Assembly: GCF_900108175.1 (NCBI RefSeq)
Contig: NZ_FNVO01000001.1
Location: forward strand, 771,499-835,498
Reading direction: 5' to 3'
DNA from: Thermomonospora echinospora
Lineage (GTDB): Bacteria > Actinomycetota > Actinomycetes > Streptosporangiales > Streptosporangiaceae
Length of the DNA stretch: 64,000 bases
Part shown: piece by piece, positions 1 to 8,231 of the stretch
How positions within the stretch are numbered: the stretch's first letter is position 1
Layout: each line of letters starts with the position of its first letter
Made by a program: the position numbers and the translations under genes
The notes under the pieces: model-generated
Databases searched by the model: none
The model's input: the letters and a program-made list of their open reading frames with translations, nothing else
Told to the model about the DNA's origin: nothing

Positions 1-785
1 TCGACCTCGTCACGGCCGATGTCGGCACGCTGGCGAAGGTGCTGCGCACCGAGGGCGTCGACATCGTGATCAACGCGACGGACGGGGCCAACACCAACGA
101 CGGCTGGGACCGGACCGAGGCGGAGCTGAGACGGGCGAACGCGGAGGCGGTCCACCGCGTGCTGGGCGCGATGGCCGAGCTGCCGTGGCGGTCGAGGGTG
201 GTACACATCGGGACGATCCACGAGTACGGCCCGGTCGGCGTTGGCACCCCCGTCGCCGAGTCCGTCACCCCCAGACCGGTCAACGCCTACGCGCGCACCA
301 AGCTCGCCGGGTCGGTCGCGACGCTGGAGGCGGTGCGCGAGGGCGTCGTGGACGGGGTGGTGCTGCGGCTCGCCAACGTGTGCGGGCCTCATCCGTCGCC
401 CGCGAGCTTTCCCGGCAAGCTGCTGAGCCTGTTCCGCGAGGCGGCGGCCGGAGGCCGGGTCGAACTGAGCATCGCCGACGCCCGGCGCGACTTCGTGGAC
501 GTCCGTGACGTCGCCGACGCCGCCGTGAAGGCCGCCGAGGCGTCGGTGACCGGCCGGGCCGTCAACATCGGCAGCGGCATGGCGGTGGAGATCCGCGATC
601 TGGTCGCCCACCTCGCCGAGGCGGCCGGAGTCCCGCCGGACGCCGTCAAGGAAACCGGAGCGCCCGTTCCGAGCCTGGGCGGAGACTGGATCCAGGCCGA
701 CATCCGGCTGGCCGCCCGCGTCCTGCGCTGGCGGCCTCACATCGGTCTCGCCGAGTCCCTGCGCGCCATGTGGGAGACGGGCTAG
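1..785 (+). CDS. NDP-4-keto-6-deoxyhexose 4-ketoreductase, 5' end outside window
   Basis: The reading frame is open from position 3, so the start lies upstream and the N-terminal dinucleotide-binding GxxGxxG loop is missing. The visible part is an extended SDR (NAD-dependent epimerase/dehydratase family) with the YxxxK catalytic pair in YARTKLAG and an IHEYGPV segment shared with the complete paralogue at 4428-5357. Members of this family (EryBIV, TylCIV, SnogC) reduce the 4-keto group of activated deoxysugars as the last step before glycosyl transfer. Two such reductases imply that at least two different sugars are finished in this cluster. The family is clear; the sugar stereochemistry cannot be read. 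Confidence 0.85.
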   Translation, partial: DLVTADVGTLAKVLRTEGVDIVINATDGANTNDGWDRTEAELRRANAEAVHRVLGAMAELPWRSRVVHIGTIHEYGPVGVGTPVAESVTPRPVNAYARTKLAGSVATLEAVREGVVDGVVLRLANVCGPHPSPASFPGKLLSLFREAAAGGRVELSIADARRDFVDVRDVADAAVKAAEASVTGRAVNIGSGMAVEIRDLVAHLAEAAGVPPDAVKETGAPVPSLGGDWIQADIRLAARVLRWRPHIGLAESLRAMWETG

Positions 786-880
786 CGGCCCGGTCGGCGG
801 CCAGCCCGCGTCGAGCCCTGCGCGAGAAGCCGCGGCTAGCTTCATGGGGTCACTCCGGCTCGCAGCCCACTGGAGGGATT

Positions 881-1657
881 GTGCTGAGCACCGCCGAGAC
901 CCTGTCCCCCGAGACCGTCGCCGGCTACCGGCGGGACGGCTTCGTCCACGTCCCGCGTGTGCTGCACGCGGCGGAGATCGAAGAGTTCCTGTCGGACGCG
1001 CTGGACGTCCTGGCCGCCGAGGAGAAGACCCGGTGGGGCGAGGACGGCGCCACCGTGCTCGACTTCGTCGAGAACAGCCAGCTCAAGAGCGAGGCGATGC
1101 GCCGTCTCGCGCTCCACCCGCGCATCACCGGCGTCGCTGAGCGCCTGGCCGGGGCGCCGCTGCGGCTCTTCAAGTCGGAGCTGCTCCGCAAGAGCGGCGG
1201 GTCAAGGCCGACCGAGGCGCACTTCGACGAGTTCGCCCTTCCGTTCTCCGGCGCCGAGGTGGGGTTGACCGCCTGGGTCGCCCTCGTCGACGTGCCGATG
1301 GAACGAGGCTGCCTCACCTTCGTGCCGGGGTCGCACCGGCTGCCGCCGTCGGAGCGGGCCGCCGACGCGTGGGACGCCTACGGCCGCGAGGAGGTGCGGT
1401 GGATGCCGCGGGTCGCGGTGCCGGTCCGGGCCGGCGACTGCACGTTCCACCACACGCGCGTGGTGCACGCGGCGGGCGGGAACGCCACCGACCGTACCCG
1501 CATTTCTGTGGCCACCGTCTACATGGACGCCGCCGCCGTCTTCCGTCCGACGGGCAACGAGCACATCGACGGCCTAGCCGGCGGCGGCGAACCGGTGGCG
1601 GGGCAACCCCTCCAGGGCGAGCGCTTCCCCCTGGTGGGGGAAGGTCACTCGCCCTGA
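881..1657 (+). CDS. Fe(II)/2-oxoglutarate oxygenase, SnoK/SnoN-like (phytanoyl-CoA dioxygenase family)
   Basis: A protein of 258 residues. The metal triad is visible: H114-F-D116 and H196, with R207 a candidate 2-oxoglutarate anchor. The GTG at 881 is chosen because GGAGGG lies 4 bases upstream; the frame is open further back but without a ribosome site. In the nogalamycin pathway SnoK and SnoN, of this family and size, close the carbocyclic bond between aminosugar and aglycone and epimerise the sugar. A paralogue is at 13964-14752. Its 3' end overlaps the convergent nitrososynthase gene by 13 bp. Family assignment is firm; the SnoK/SnoN-type role is inferred from cluster context. Confidence 0.8.
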   Translation: MLSTAETLSPETVAGYRRDGFVHVPRVLHAAEIEEFLSDALDVLAAEEKTRWGEDGATVLDFVENSQLKSEAMRRLALHPRITGVAERLAGAPLRLFKSELLRKSGGSRPTEAHFDEFALPFSGAEVGLTAWVALVDVPMERGCLTFVPGSHRLPPSERAADAWDAYGREEVRWMPRVAVPVRAGDCTFHHTRVVHAAGGNATDRTRISVATVYMDAAAVFRPTGNEHIDGLAGGGEPVAGQPLQGERFPLVGEGHSP

Positions 1658-2859
1658 GGGAGGGCCACGCCGCTCAGGTAGTCGACGGCGTCCGGGTAAC
1701 CGAAGGGATGCATGAACCCTCCGGCCCGGACGTCGCGGTAGTAGCGCGACAGCGGGTTGGCCGCGGTGTACGAGGCCCCGCCGATCATGGTGAGACAGCC
1801 GTCCACGATGTCGGGCGCCAGCCGGTTGACCATCAACTTGGTCCGCTGGAAGGCGTGCATCATGCGCCGCCCCCGCTCACCGGAGTCTCCGGTGAACTCA
1901 TAGGAGAGGTAGTCGGCGTTCGCCAGGCACGCGGCCACGGTCGTCCGCAGCGCGTACAACTGGGCGTCGATCTCGGCGACCAGCGTGCGCACGCCCGCCT
2001 TGGGCGTGCCGCCGCGCCGCCGCAGCATGCCGACGGCGGTGTCGCGCGCCGCCTGAGCGATGCCGGTGTAGATGCCGAGCATGGTGATCGAGCTCACCGT
2101 CTGACCCGCCAGCGCCGCGTCGTCGCGGACGCTGACGGGGCCGCGCAGGAAGACGTCCCCGGCCGGCACGGCGCAGCCGTCCATGATGACGTCGACGCTG
2201 CCGGACGCGCGCATGCCCAGGCCGTCCCAGTCGTCCAGCACCGCGAAGCCGGGGGACTGCCGGGACACCACCGCCGCGGCGGTGTGCGGCGGACCGTCGG
2301 CCTGCTCGATCAAGGCGGAGATGACGAAGTGCGTGGCGATCGGGGCCATGCTCGCGAGCGTCTTACGGCCGCGCAGCACCCAGCCGCCGGGTGCGGGGGC
2401 CAGCGTGGTGCGGATGCGGGGGGCGTCCTTGACCGTCGTGCAGATCACGCCCTCGCCCGAGCCCATCGCGCGCAGCAGCCGTTCGGCGAGCGTTCGTGCG
2501 ACGTCGTCGCCGTGCCGCCACTCATAAGCGAGCGTCACCCCTCGGCTCAGCTGCATGTGCAGCGCGAGCGCGGTCGAGGCGTCGGCCTCCGCCACGGTCA
2601 GCAGCGCCAGGCAGACGTCGTGCAGGCAGCTCAGGCCGAGACCGCCGAGCTCAACCGGCACGGTCGCGCCGAGCGCGCCGTCCTTCCGCAGGTTCGTGAA
2701 CGTCTCGGCGGGAAAGGCGCCCCGCCGGTCGTTGTCCTGGGCGTCCGCCCGGATCTGGGCGAGATGCCCGGTCAGCAGGTCGAGCAGCGCGCGGCCCTGA
2801 GAGGTCCTCGGCTCGCGCAGTTCTCCCGGCCCCGAGGGGTCGCCTCCGTGCACCGCCAT
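1645..2859 (-). CDS. Flavin-dependent amino-sugar nitrososynthase (acyl-CoA dehydrogenase fold)
   Basis: A 404-residue acyl-CoA dehydrogenase-fold protein. It carries segments I recognise from the nitrososynthases DnmZ, KijD3, RubN8 and EvdC: ASTALALHMQ near residue 80, the SMAPIATHF stretch, and a GLGMRASGSVDV loop. These enzymes use reduced flavin and O2 to oxidise the 3-amino group of a dTDP-sugar to the nitroso level, which leads to nitrosugars. The neighbouring 2,3-dehydratase, aminotransferase and 3-C-methyltransferase supply exactly such a substrate. The ATG at 2859 has only a weak ribosome site. It reads divergently from the glycosyltransferase at 3081. A true acyl-CoA dehydrogenase is less likely given the context. 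Confidence 0.8.
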   Translation of the reverse strand: MAVHGGDPSGPGELREPRTSQGRALLDLLTGHLAQIRADAQDNDRRGAFPAETFTNLRKDGALGATVPVELGGLGLSCLHDVCLALLTVAEADASTALALHMQLSRGVTLAYEWRHGDDVARTLAERLLRAMGSGEGVICTTVKDAPRIRTTLAPAPGGWVLRGRKTLASMAPIATHFVISALIEQADGPPHTAAAVVSRQSPGFAVLDDWDGLGMRASGSVDVIMDGCAVPAGDVFLRGPVSVRDDAALAGQTVSSITMLGIYTGIAQAARDTAVGMLRRRGGTPKAGVRTLVAEIDAQLYALRTTVAACLANADYLSYEFTGDSGERGRRMMHAFQRTKLMVNRLAPDIVDGCLTMIGGASYTAANPLSRYYRDVRAGGFMHPFGYPDAVDYLSGVALPQGE

Positions 2860-2954
2860 CGTCTGCCCCGCTTTCTCCGGTCGATGTCCGGTCCGGTCCG
2901 CCCGATGGTTCCGCGACCCCTTCGAGGCTCGGTGGAAGCCGGGCTTCGCCGGCG

Positions 2955-2983
2955 GGCTCCAGCGGGCTTCCACGTCTTCTCCA
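2955..2983 (+). promoter_or_regulatory. SARP-like operator, three heptamers at 11-bp spacing
   Basis: Heptamers GGCTCCA, GCTTCCA and TTCTCCA follow each other with exactly four bases between them (period 11 bp). The array lies in the divergent gap between the nitrososynthase and the glycosyltransferase, with its first base 126 bases before the TTG start. The same layout and nearly the same distance recur at 33268. Such phased repeats are bound by SARP activators in other aromatic polyketide clusters. Confidence 0.55.
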
Positions 2984-3080
2984 GAGGCCGTGGAGAGCAT
3001 GAGGGCCGGTCAAGGGCCGCCGCCCTCCCGGGCTTCCGAGTCGGCGGGGCGCGCCCCGCTCACGTCGGAGGGTGGGTACT

Positions 3081-4394
3081 TTGCGAGTCTTGTTCGTCAC
3101 GCTGCCGGTGAAGGCGCATCTGTACGTGCAGGTCTCGCTGGCGTGGGCGCTGCGGGCCGCGGGGCACGAGGTGTGCGTGGCCGGCCAGTCCCAGGTGGTC
3201 GACGACATCACCCACACCGGCCTGACCGCCGTGCCGATCGGCGCGCCGCTGGACCACGAGGCGGCGATGGCCGAGGTCCGCCAGCGCCAGGAGGAGTCGC
3301 AGGAGGCCGAGGAACGCGGCGAGGAGGCGCACCCCTGGGAGACCGAGTGGGAGAAGGTGCTCGACATCACCGAGTCCCGGCCCGAGAAGCTGACCCACGA
3401 CTACCTGCACGGGGTGAACACCGTCTGGACGTTCAACATCCAGACCCTGTCCCCACCGGACATGACCGACGACCTCGTGACGTTCGCGCGCACGTGGCGG
3501 CCGGACCTGGTGATCTGGGACGCGCTCATCTACGCGGGACCGGTGGCGGCGAAGGCGTGCGGGGCGGCGCACGCCCGGATGCTGTTCAGCCTGGACCTGC
3601 TGGGCCGGATGCGGCAGCGGTACAAGGGCGAGCTGGCGCGTCGGCCGGTGGAGGTCTGGGACGACCCGATGGAGGAGTGGCTCGGGGCGACGCTCGATCG
3701 CTATGGCTGTGGGTATTCCGACGATCTGATGTCGGGTCAGTGGACGATCGACCCGGTTCTGCCATCGATGCGGTTGCCGGTGGATCTGCCGTACGTGCCG
3801 GTGCGTTTCGTCCCGTACAACGGCCGCGCCGAGGTGCCGGGCTGGCTGAGCGAGCCCGCCGAGAGCCGCCGTCTATGCCTGACTCTCGGCCTCTCACTGC
3901 GCTCCATGGGCGGCGACCGCGTGTCGGTGGCGGAGTTGTTGGACGCGGTGGCGGATCTGGATGTCGAGGTGGTGGCGACGTTGAACGCTGAGCAGTTGGC
4001 GGGGGTGGACAAGGTTCCCGACAACGTGCGCGCGGTCGATTTCGTGCCGTTGAACGAGTTGTTGCCCGGTTGTTCGGCGATCGTGCATCAGGGCGGGTTC
4101 GGTCAGACGCAGACGGCGATGGCCCATGGCGTCCCGCAGGTGGTGCTGCCCAATGGTTACTGGGACACCGTTCTGCGAGCCGGGCAGGTGCAGGACTTCG
4201 GGGCCGGGTTGGCGGTGGGTGATCCTGATCGGGTGAGTGCGGCGGAGATCAGGGAGAAGGTGGTGCGGGTGTTGCAGGAGCCGGGGTTCGCCGTGAGTGC
4301 GGCGCGGCTGCGTGAGGAGATGCTGGCCACGCCGGCCCCGGCGGAGATCGTGCCGTTGCTGGAACGGCTGACCGCCGAACACCGCGCCCGCTGA
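3081..4394 (+). CDS. Glycosyltransferase, EryCIII/AknS type (GT1)
   Basis: A GT-B fold glycosyltransferase of 437 residues in the family that needs a P450-like partner (EryCIII, DesVII, AknS, SnogD). The N-terminus MRVLFVTLPVKAH and the C-terminal donor-binding segment VHQGGFGQTQTA are both present. The TTG at 3081 is preferred: GGAGGG sits 8 bases upstream and the N-terminus then matches the other glycosyltransferases here, whereas the GTG at 3072 would overlap that ribosome site. It is the first gene of a run that continues with a 4-ketoreductase, 2,3-dehydratase and the P450-like partner, which may be its activator. Donor and acceptor cannot be read. Confidence 0.9.
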   Translation: MRVLFVTLPVKAHLYVQVSLAWALRAAGHEVCVAGQSQVVDDITHTGLTAVPIGAPLDHEAAMAEVRQRQEESQEAEERGEEAHPWETEWEKVLDITESRPEKLTHDYLHGVNTVWTFNIQTLSPPDMTDDLVTFARTWRPDLVIWDALIYAGPVAAKACGAAHARMLFSLDLLGRMRQRYKGELARRPVEVWDDPMEEWLGATLDRYGCGYSDDLMSGQWTIDPVLPSMRLPVDLPYVPVRFVPYNGRAEVPGWLSEPAESRRLCLTLGLSLRSMGGDRVSVAELLDAVADLDVEVVATLNAEQLAGVDKVPDNVRAVDFVPLNELLPGCSAIVHQGGFGQTQTAMAHGVPQVVLPNGYWDTVLRAGQVQDFGAGLAVGDPDRVSAAEIREKVVRVLQEPGFAVSAARLREEMLATPAPAEIVPLLERLTAEHRAR

Positions 4395-4427
4395 CCTCGC
4401 GGGACGAACGAGAGGACGGGAGAAACG

Positions 4428-5357
4428 GTGGGGAGCCAATCGGGCGTGGCCATGGTCCTGGGGGCCACGGGCTTCGTCGGCGGCGCGGTGGACGAGGCGT
4501 TCACGGCCGCCGGGTACGACGTCGTCCGCGTCGCCCGCAACCGCCCGGCGCGCCTGCCGGAGACCTCGTTCGTTCCGCTGGACGTCGCGACCGCGTCGCC
4601 GGCCGCCATCGCGCGGATCGTGACGCGGTGGCGGCCGGAGGTGCTGGTCAACGCGACGGGCGGCTGGCTGGCCTCCGAAGAGGCCAACCGCCTGCACCAC
4701 GAGACCCTCGTGGAGAACCTCGTGGCCGGGCTGGCACTGACCGACGCCCCACCACGGCTCGTGCAGGTCGGCTCGATTCACGAGTACGGCCCGGTGTCAT
4801 CCGGCGCGCCGATCCATGAGGGGATCAGCCCACGTCCCCTCACCCCGTACGCCCGCACCAAGCTGGCCGGTTCGGAAACGATCCTGCGCGCCACGCGGAA
4901 GAAGCTCGTGGACGGCGTCGTGCTGCGGTCGGTCAACCTCTGCGGCCCCCACGTCACCCCCGCGAGCTTCCTCGGCTTCGTGCTGTCCGAGCTGCGTGCG
5001 CTGCCGCCGCGTCAACGGCTGACGCTGCGCATCGCCGACGACCGGCGCGACTTCCTGGACGTGCGCGACCTCGCGGACGCGGTCGTCCGAGCGGCGCGGG
5101 CGCCGGTCTCGGGACGGGTCGTCAATGTCGGACGCGGTGTCGCGGTCGCGGTCCGGGAGATGGTCTCCCTGCTCGTCGCCGTGGCGGGGTTCCCGCCCGA
5201 GGTGCTCGACCTCGACGGGGACGGGGAGCCGGTGGCCTCACGGGGAGGCGGCTGGACCATGGCCGACATCCGTCTCGCCGGTGAGCTTCTGGGCTGGGCC
5301 CCCCGAATCGGCCTTCACGAATCTGTTCGGGACATGTGGGAGGCGGCCGCGCGCTGA
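4428..5357 (+). CDS. NDP-4-keto-6-deoxyhexose 4-ketoreductase
   Basis: A 309-residue extended SDR with GATGFVGGAV as the N-terminal NAD(P) loop and YARTKLAG as the active-site Tyr/Lys pair. It resembles the sugar 4-ketoreductases EryBIV, TylCIV and SnogC and is closely related to the partial gene at position 1. It starts at a GTG, 33 bases after the glycosyltransferase stop, with AGAGGACGGGAG before it, and the next gene begins 35 bases after its end, so it belongs to the same transcript. It probably fixes the C-4 configuration of one dTDP-sugar late in its assembly. Confidence 0.88.
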   Translation: MGSQSGVAMVLGATGFVGGAVDEAFTAAGYDVVRVARNRPARLPETSFVPLDVATASPAAIARIVTRWRPEVLVNATGGWLASEEANRLHHETLVENLVAGLALTDAPPRLVQVGSIHEYGPVSSGAPIHEGISPRPLTPYARTKLAGSETILRATRKKLVDGVVLRSVNLCGPHVTPASFLGFVLSELRALPPRQRLTLRIADDRRDFLDVRDLADAVVRAARAPVSGRVVNVGRGVAVAVREMVSLLVAVAGFPPEVLDLDGDGEPVASRGGGWTMADIRLAGELLGWAPRIGLHESVRDMWEAAAR

Positions 5358-5392
5358 CCCCCGGTCCCCGGTACCCAACCAGGAGAGCTCTC

Positions 5393-6859
5393 ATGGCGGA
5401 ACTGTCGGCGGGGTCCTCGGTCGTCCCGACCGGGACGAGAGGCGACACGGCCCTGCGGATCGCGGAGTCGGCGATGTGCCGGGACGGGCGGGTCATGGAC
5501 CTTGAGACCTTCCACAAGTGGTTCGCCGACCTCGGGCGCCGCATCTACACCCGCGCCGAGCGGGTCCCGATCGACGAACTGGAGGGCTGGGACAGCGACC
5601 CGGTGACCGGCAACATCGGCCATCGCAGCGGCGGGTTCTTCACGATCGAGGGGCTCGACGTGCACATCGCCGACGTTGCGGTGCCGGACTGGAGCCAGCC
5701 GATCATCAACCAGCCTGAGGTCGGCATCCTCGGCATCCTGGTCAAGGAGTTCGACGGGGTGCTGCACTGCCTCATGCAGGCGAAGGTGGAGCCGGGCAAC
5801 TGCGACGGCCCGCAGCTCTCGCCGACCGTCCAGGCCACCCGCAGCAACTACCGCAGGGTGCACCGGGGGAGGGCGACGCCCTACCTGGAGTACTTCCGCG
5901 ACACCGCGCGGCACCGCGTGATCGCCGACGTGCGCCAGTCGGAGCAGGGGTCGGCGTTCCACCACAAGCGCAACCGCAACATGGTCGTCGAGGTCACCGA
6001 GGACGTCGAGCCGCTCGACGGCTTCTGCTGGCTGAGCATCGGCCAGCTCCACCGGCTGCTGGCCGACGACGACATGATCAACATGGACGCCCGGACGGTG
6101 CTGGCGTGCCTCCCGGTGGCGCACACCGGGCTCGCGGACGTACTGCGGCCGGGGGCGGACGGTTTCCGCGCGGCGCTCGTCCGCTCGTGCGACCCGGACG
6201 CACCGGGGGTCTGGTCGATGGGCGACGTGCTGAGCTGGATCACCGACACGCGCAGCCGCACCGACGTGCGCATCCGGCGGGTGCCGCTCAAGGCCCTGCC
6301 GGGATGGCGCCGCGTGGACGGGCGGATCTCGCATGAGAGCGGCCGTTTCTTCGACGTCATCGGGGTGCGCGTGGAGGCGAGCGGGCGCGAGGTGTCCCGA
6401 TGGTGCCAGCCGATGGTCGAGCCGCACGGCATGGGCGTCGTGGCGTTCCTGGTCAAGCGCGTCGACGGAGTGCTGCACGTCCTCGTCCACGCGCGTGTCG
6501 AGGCCGGTTACGTGGACATCGTGGAGCTGGCTCCCACCGTCCAGTGCACACCCGCCAACTACGAGGTCCTGCCGGGCCCGGCCCGCCCGCGGTTCCTGGA
6601 CGCGGTACTGGCGGCGGACCGCGGGCAGATCAGGTACGAAGCCGTTCTCTCGGAGGAGGGCGGGCGCTTCTATCACGCGCGGAACCGGTACCTCGTCATC
6701 GAGGCGGACCCGGGACCCGGCGCCCAGTCCGGCGACTACCGCTGGCTGACCGTGCACCAACTCGCCGACCTGCTGCGGCACAGCCATTACGTCAACGTCC
6801 AGGCGCGCAGCCTGATCGCCTGCCTCTACAGCCTCGCCGCCGCGCCCGCCGAGGCGTGA
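5393..6859 (+). CDS. NDP-hexose 2,3-dehydratase
   Basis: A 488-residue protein built of two similar halves, each with the FKEF/VKRVDG-VLH...A(R/K)VE-G-...P-TVQ-T-xNY pattern typical of TylX3, EryBVI, Gra Orf27 and SnogH. It removes water across C-2/C-3 of NDP-4-keto-6-deoxyglucose, the first step to every 2-deoxysugar and to the 3-amino-2,3,6-trideoxy sugars that precede nitrosugars. The ATG at 5393 follows AGGAGAG by 5 bases. It is co-directional with the ketoreductase before it and the P450-like partner after it. Confidence 0.93.
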   Translation: MAELSAGSSVVPTGTRGDTALRIAESAMCRDGRVMDLETFHKWFADLGRRIYTRAERVPIDELEGWDSDPVTGNIGHRSGGFFTIEGLDVHIADVAVPDWSQPIINQPEVGILGILVKEFDGVLHCLMQAKVEPGNCDGPQLSPTVQATRSNYRRVHRGRATPYLEYFRDTARHRVIADVRQSEQGSAFHHKRNRNMVVEVTEDVEPLDGFCWLSIGQLHRLLADDDMINMDARTVLACLPVAHTGLADVLRPGADGFRAALVRSCDPDAPGVWSMGDVLSWITDTRSRTDVRIRRVPLKALPGWRRVDGRISHESGRFFDVIGVRVEASGREVSRWCQPMVEPHGMGVVAFLVKRVDGVLHVLVHARVEAGYVDIVELAPTVQCTPANYEVLPGPARPRFLDAVLAADRGQIRYEAVLSEEGGRFYHARNRYLVIEADPGPGAQSGDYRWLTVHQLADLLRHSHYVNVQARSLIACLYSLAAAPAEA

Positions 6860-6906
6860 GAGAGGGAATCGAGGGAGGTTATAGCGCCTGCTCCTACGTT
6901 GGCCGC

Positions 6907-8211
6907 ATGGTGCAGACAGCGACGGACAGCAAGCTCGGCGACAACCTGCTGACGCTCCGCGGTGTCCAGTGGATTCTCGGGACCAAGGACGACCCGTACG
7001 CCCTGCTGCTGCGGGCGGCCAGCGACGACCCGCGCGAACTGGGCCGGCGGATCCGCGAGCGCGGTCCGCTCTCCTTCAGCCACGCGATGGCCTGGGTCAC
7101 CGCCTCCGCGGAGCCGGGGGAGGCCGTCCTCGGCGACGCGCGGCTGAGCCCGCGGCACCCCGACGACCGGACGGAGACGGCCGAGGACGCGGACGCCGGC
7201 GCCGAGGCGATGCCCTGGGACATCCCCGTCCTGCGCAAGGTCCTGCCGCTCCGGGACGCCTTCGTGACACTGGACCGGGCCGACTACGTCCGGCTGGCGC
7301 GCTGGGCGGAACCGGTGATCGCGGGCGCGCTGGCGCGTCGCCGAGAGGTGATCGCCGACCGCTACCGCGCCCGCGTGCGGGACCTGCCCGGCGAGTTCGA
7401 CCTGATGACCGGCCTGGCGCGCGACGTGTCGGCCGCCGTGGTCGCCGACCTGCTCGGCCTCCCCGCCGGCCGCAGGGAACGGTTCGCTCAGCTGTGCGCC
7501 GGGACGGCCGGGACGCTGGACGCGACGCTCTGCCCGCCGCGCCTGGCTGCGGCCCGTGACCTGCTGACCTCCCTGGCCGAGATGCGGAAACTGCTCGGTG
7601 AGGCCGTCGAGTCGGCGCGGACCTCGCCGGGGGAGGGCCTGGCCGGTGAACTGCTGCGGGCGGCCGCGGACGACGCCGAGACCGGGCCGGACGACGTGCT
7701 CGCCGTCTGCGTGCTGCTCGCCGTCGTCGGCTCCGACACCGCGGCCAACCTCGTCTGCGAGACGGTCGCGGCGCTGCTCGACCACCCGGACCAGTGGAAG
7801 CTGGTGCGCGCCGATCCCGGCCTGGCGGCCGCGGCGGTCGAGGAGACGTTGCGCTACGCGCCCCCGATCCGGCTGCACCAGCGCTACGCCCAGGAAGATC
7901 TCGAACTGGCGGGACAGCGGATCGAGACGGGACAGGAAGTGGTCGTCGTGGCCGAGGCCGCGAACCGCGACCCGGCCGTGCACGGCGACCCCGACGGCTT
8001 CGACATCCGGCGGCCGCGGATCCGGCATCTGACGTTCCCCGAAGGCTCGCCCGTGGCCCTGGCCGCCTCGCTCGCGCGCGCCCAGGCGGCGGCCGCCGTC
8101 ACCGCCGTGGCGACCGGGCTGCCCGACCTCCGCCGCGCCGACGGCGTGCTCCGCCGCCTGCGGTCGCCCGCCACCGCGGCGGTCCTGCGACTGCCGGTTC
8201 GCACCGGTTGA
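6907..8211 (+). CDS. P450-like glycosyltransferase activator lacking heme ligand (DesVIII/EryCII/AknT type), copy 1
   Basis: A 434-residue cytochrome P450 homologue that is not an oxygenase. It keeps the I-helix region (VVGSDTAANL) and the K-helix ExxR in VEETLRYAPP. The C-terminal heme-binding loop with its Cys is absent; the corresponding stretch reads HLTFPEGSPVALAAS. Proteins such as DesVIII, EryCII, AknT, DnrQ and SnogN bind and activate EryCIII-type glycosyltransferases. A paralogue is at 36622-37914. The ATG lies 47 bases after the dehydratase stop. The preceding stretch (6869-6906) resembles that before the second copy. Its cognate glycosyltransferase is probably the one at 3081. Confidence 0.9.
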   Translation: MVQTATDSKLGDNLLTLRGVQWILGTKDDPYALLLRAASDDPRELGRRIRERGPLSFSHAMAWVTASAEPGEAVLGDARLSPRHPDDRTETAEDADAGAEAMPWDIPVLRKVLPLRDAFVTLDRADYVRLARWAEPVIAGALARRREVIADRYRARVRDLPGEFDLMTGLARDVSAAVVADLLGLPAGRRERFAQLCAGTAGTLDATLCPPRLAAARDLLTSLAEMRKLLGEAVESARTSPGEGLAGELLRAAADDAETGPDDVLAVCVLLAVVGSDTAANLVCETVAALLDHPDQWKLVRADPGLAAAAVEETLRYAPPIRLHQRYAQEDLELAGQRIETGQEVVVVAEAANRDPAVHGDPDGFDIRRPRIRHLTFPEGSPVALAASLARAQAAAAVTAVATGLPDLRRADGVLRRLRSPATAAVLRLPVRTG

Positions 8212-8231
8212 CATCGAGAGAGGGGCCATTC

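Noticed and set aside
6907-8211. Reading this and the gene at 36622 as cytochrome P450 oxygenases
   Set aside because: Both lack the Cys-containing heme loop, and both adjoin EryCIII-type glycosyltransferases or sugar genes, as expected for the non-catalytic partner proteins.
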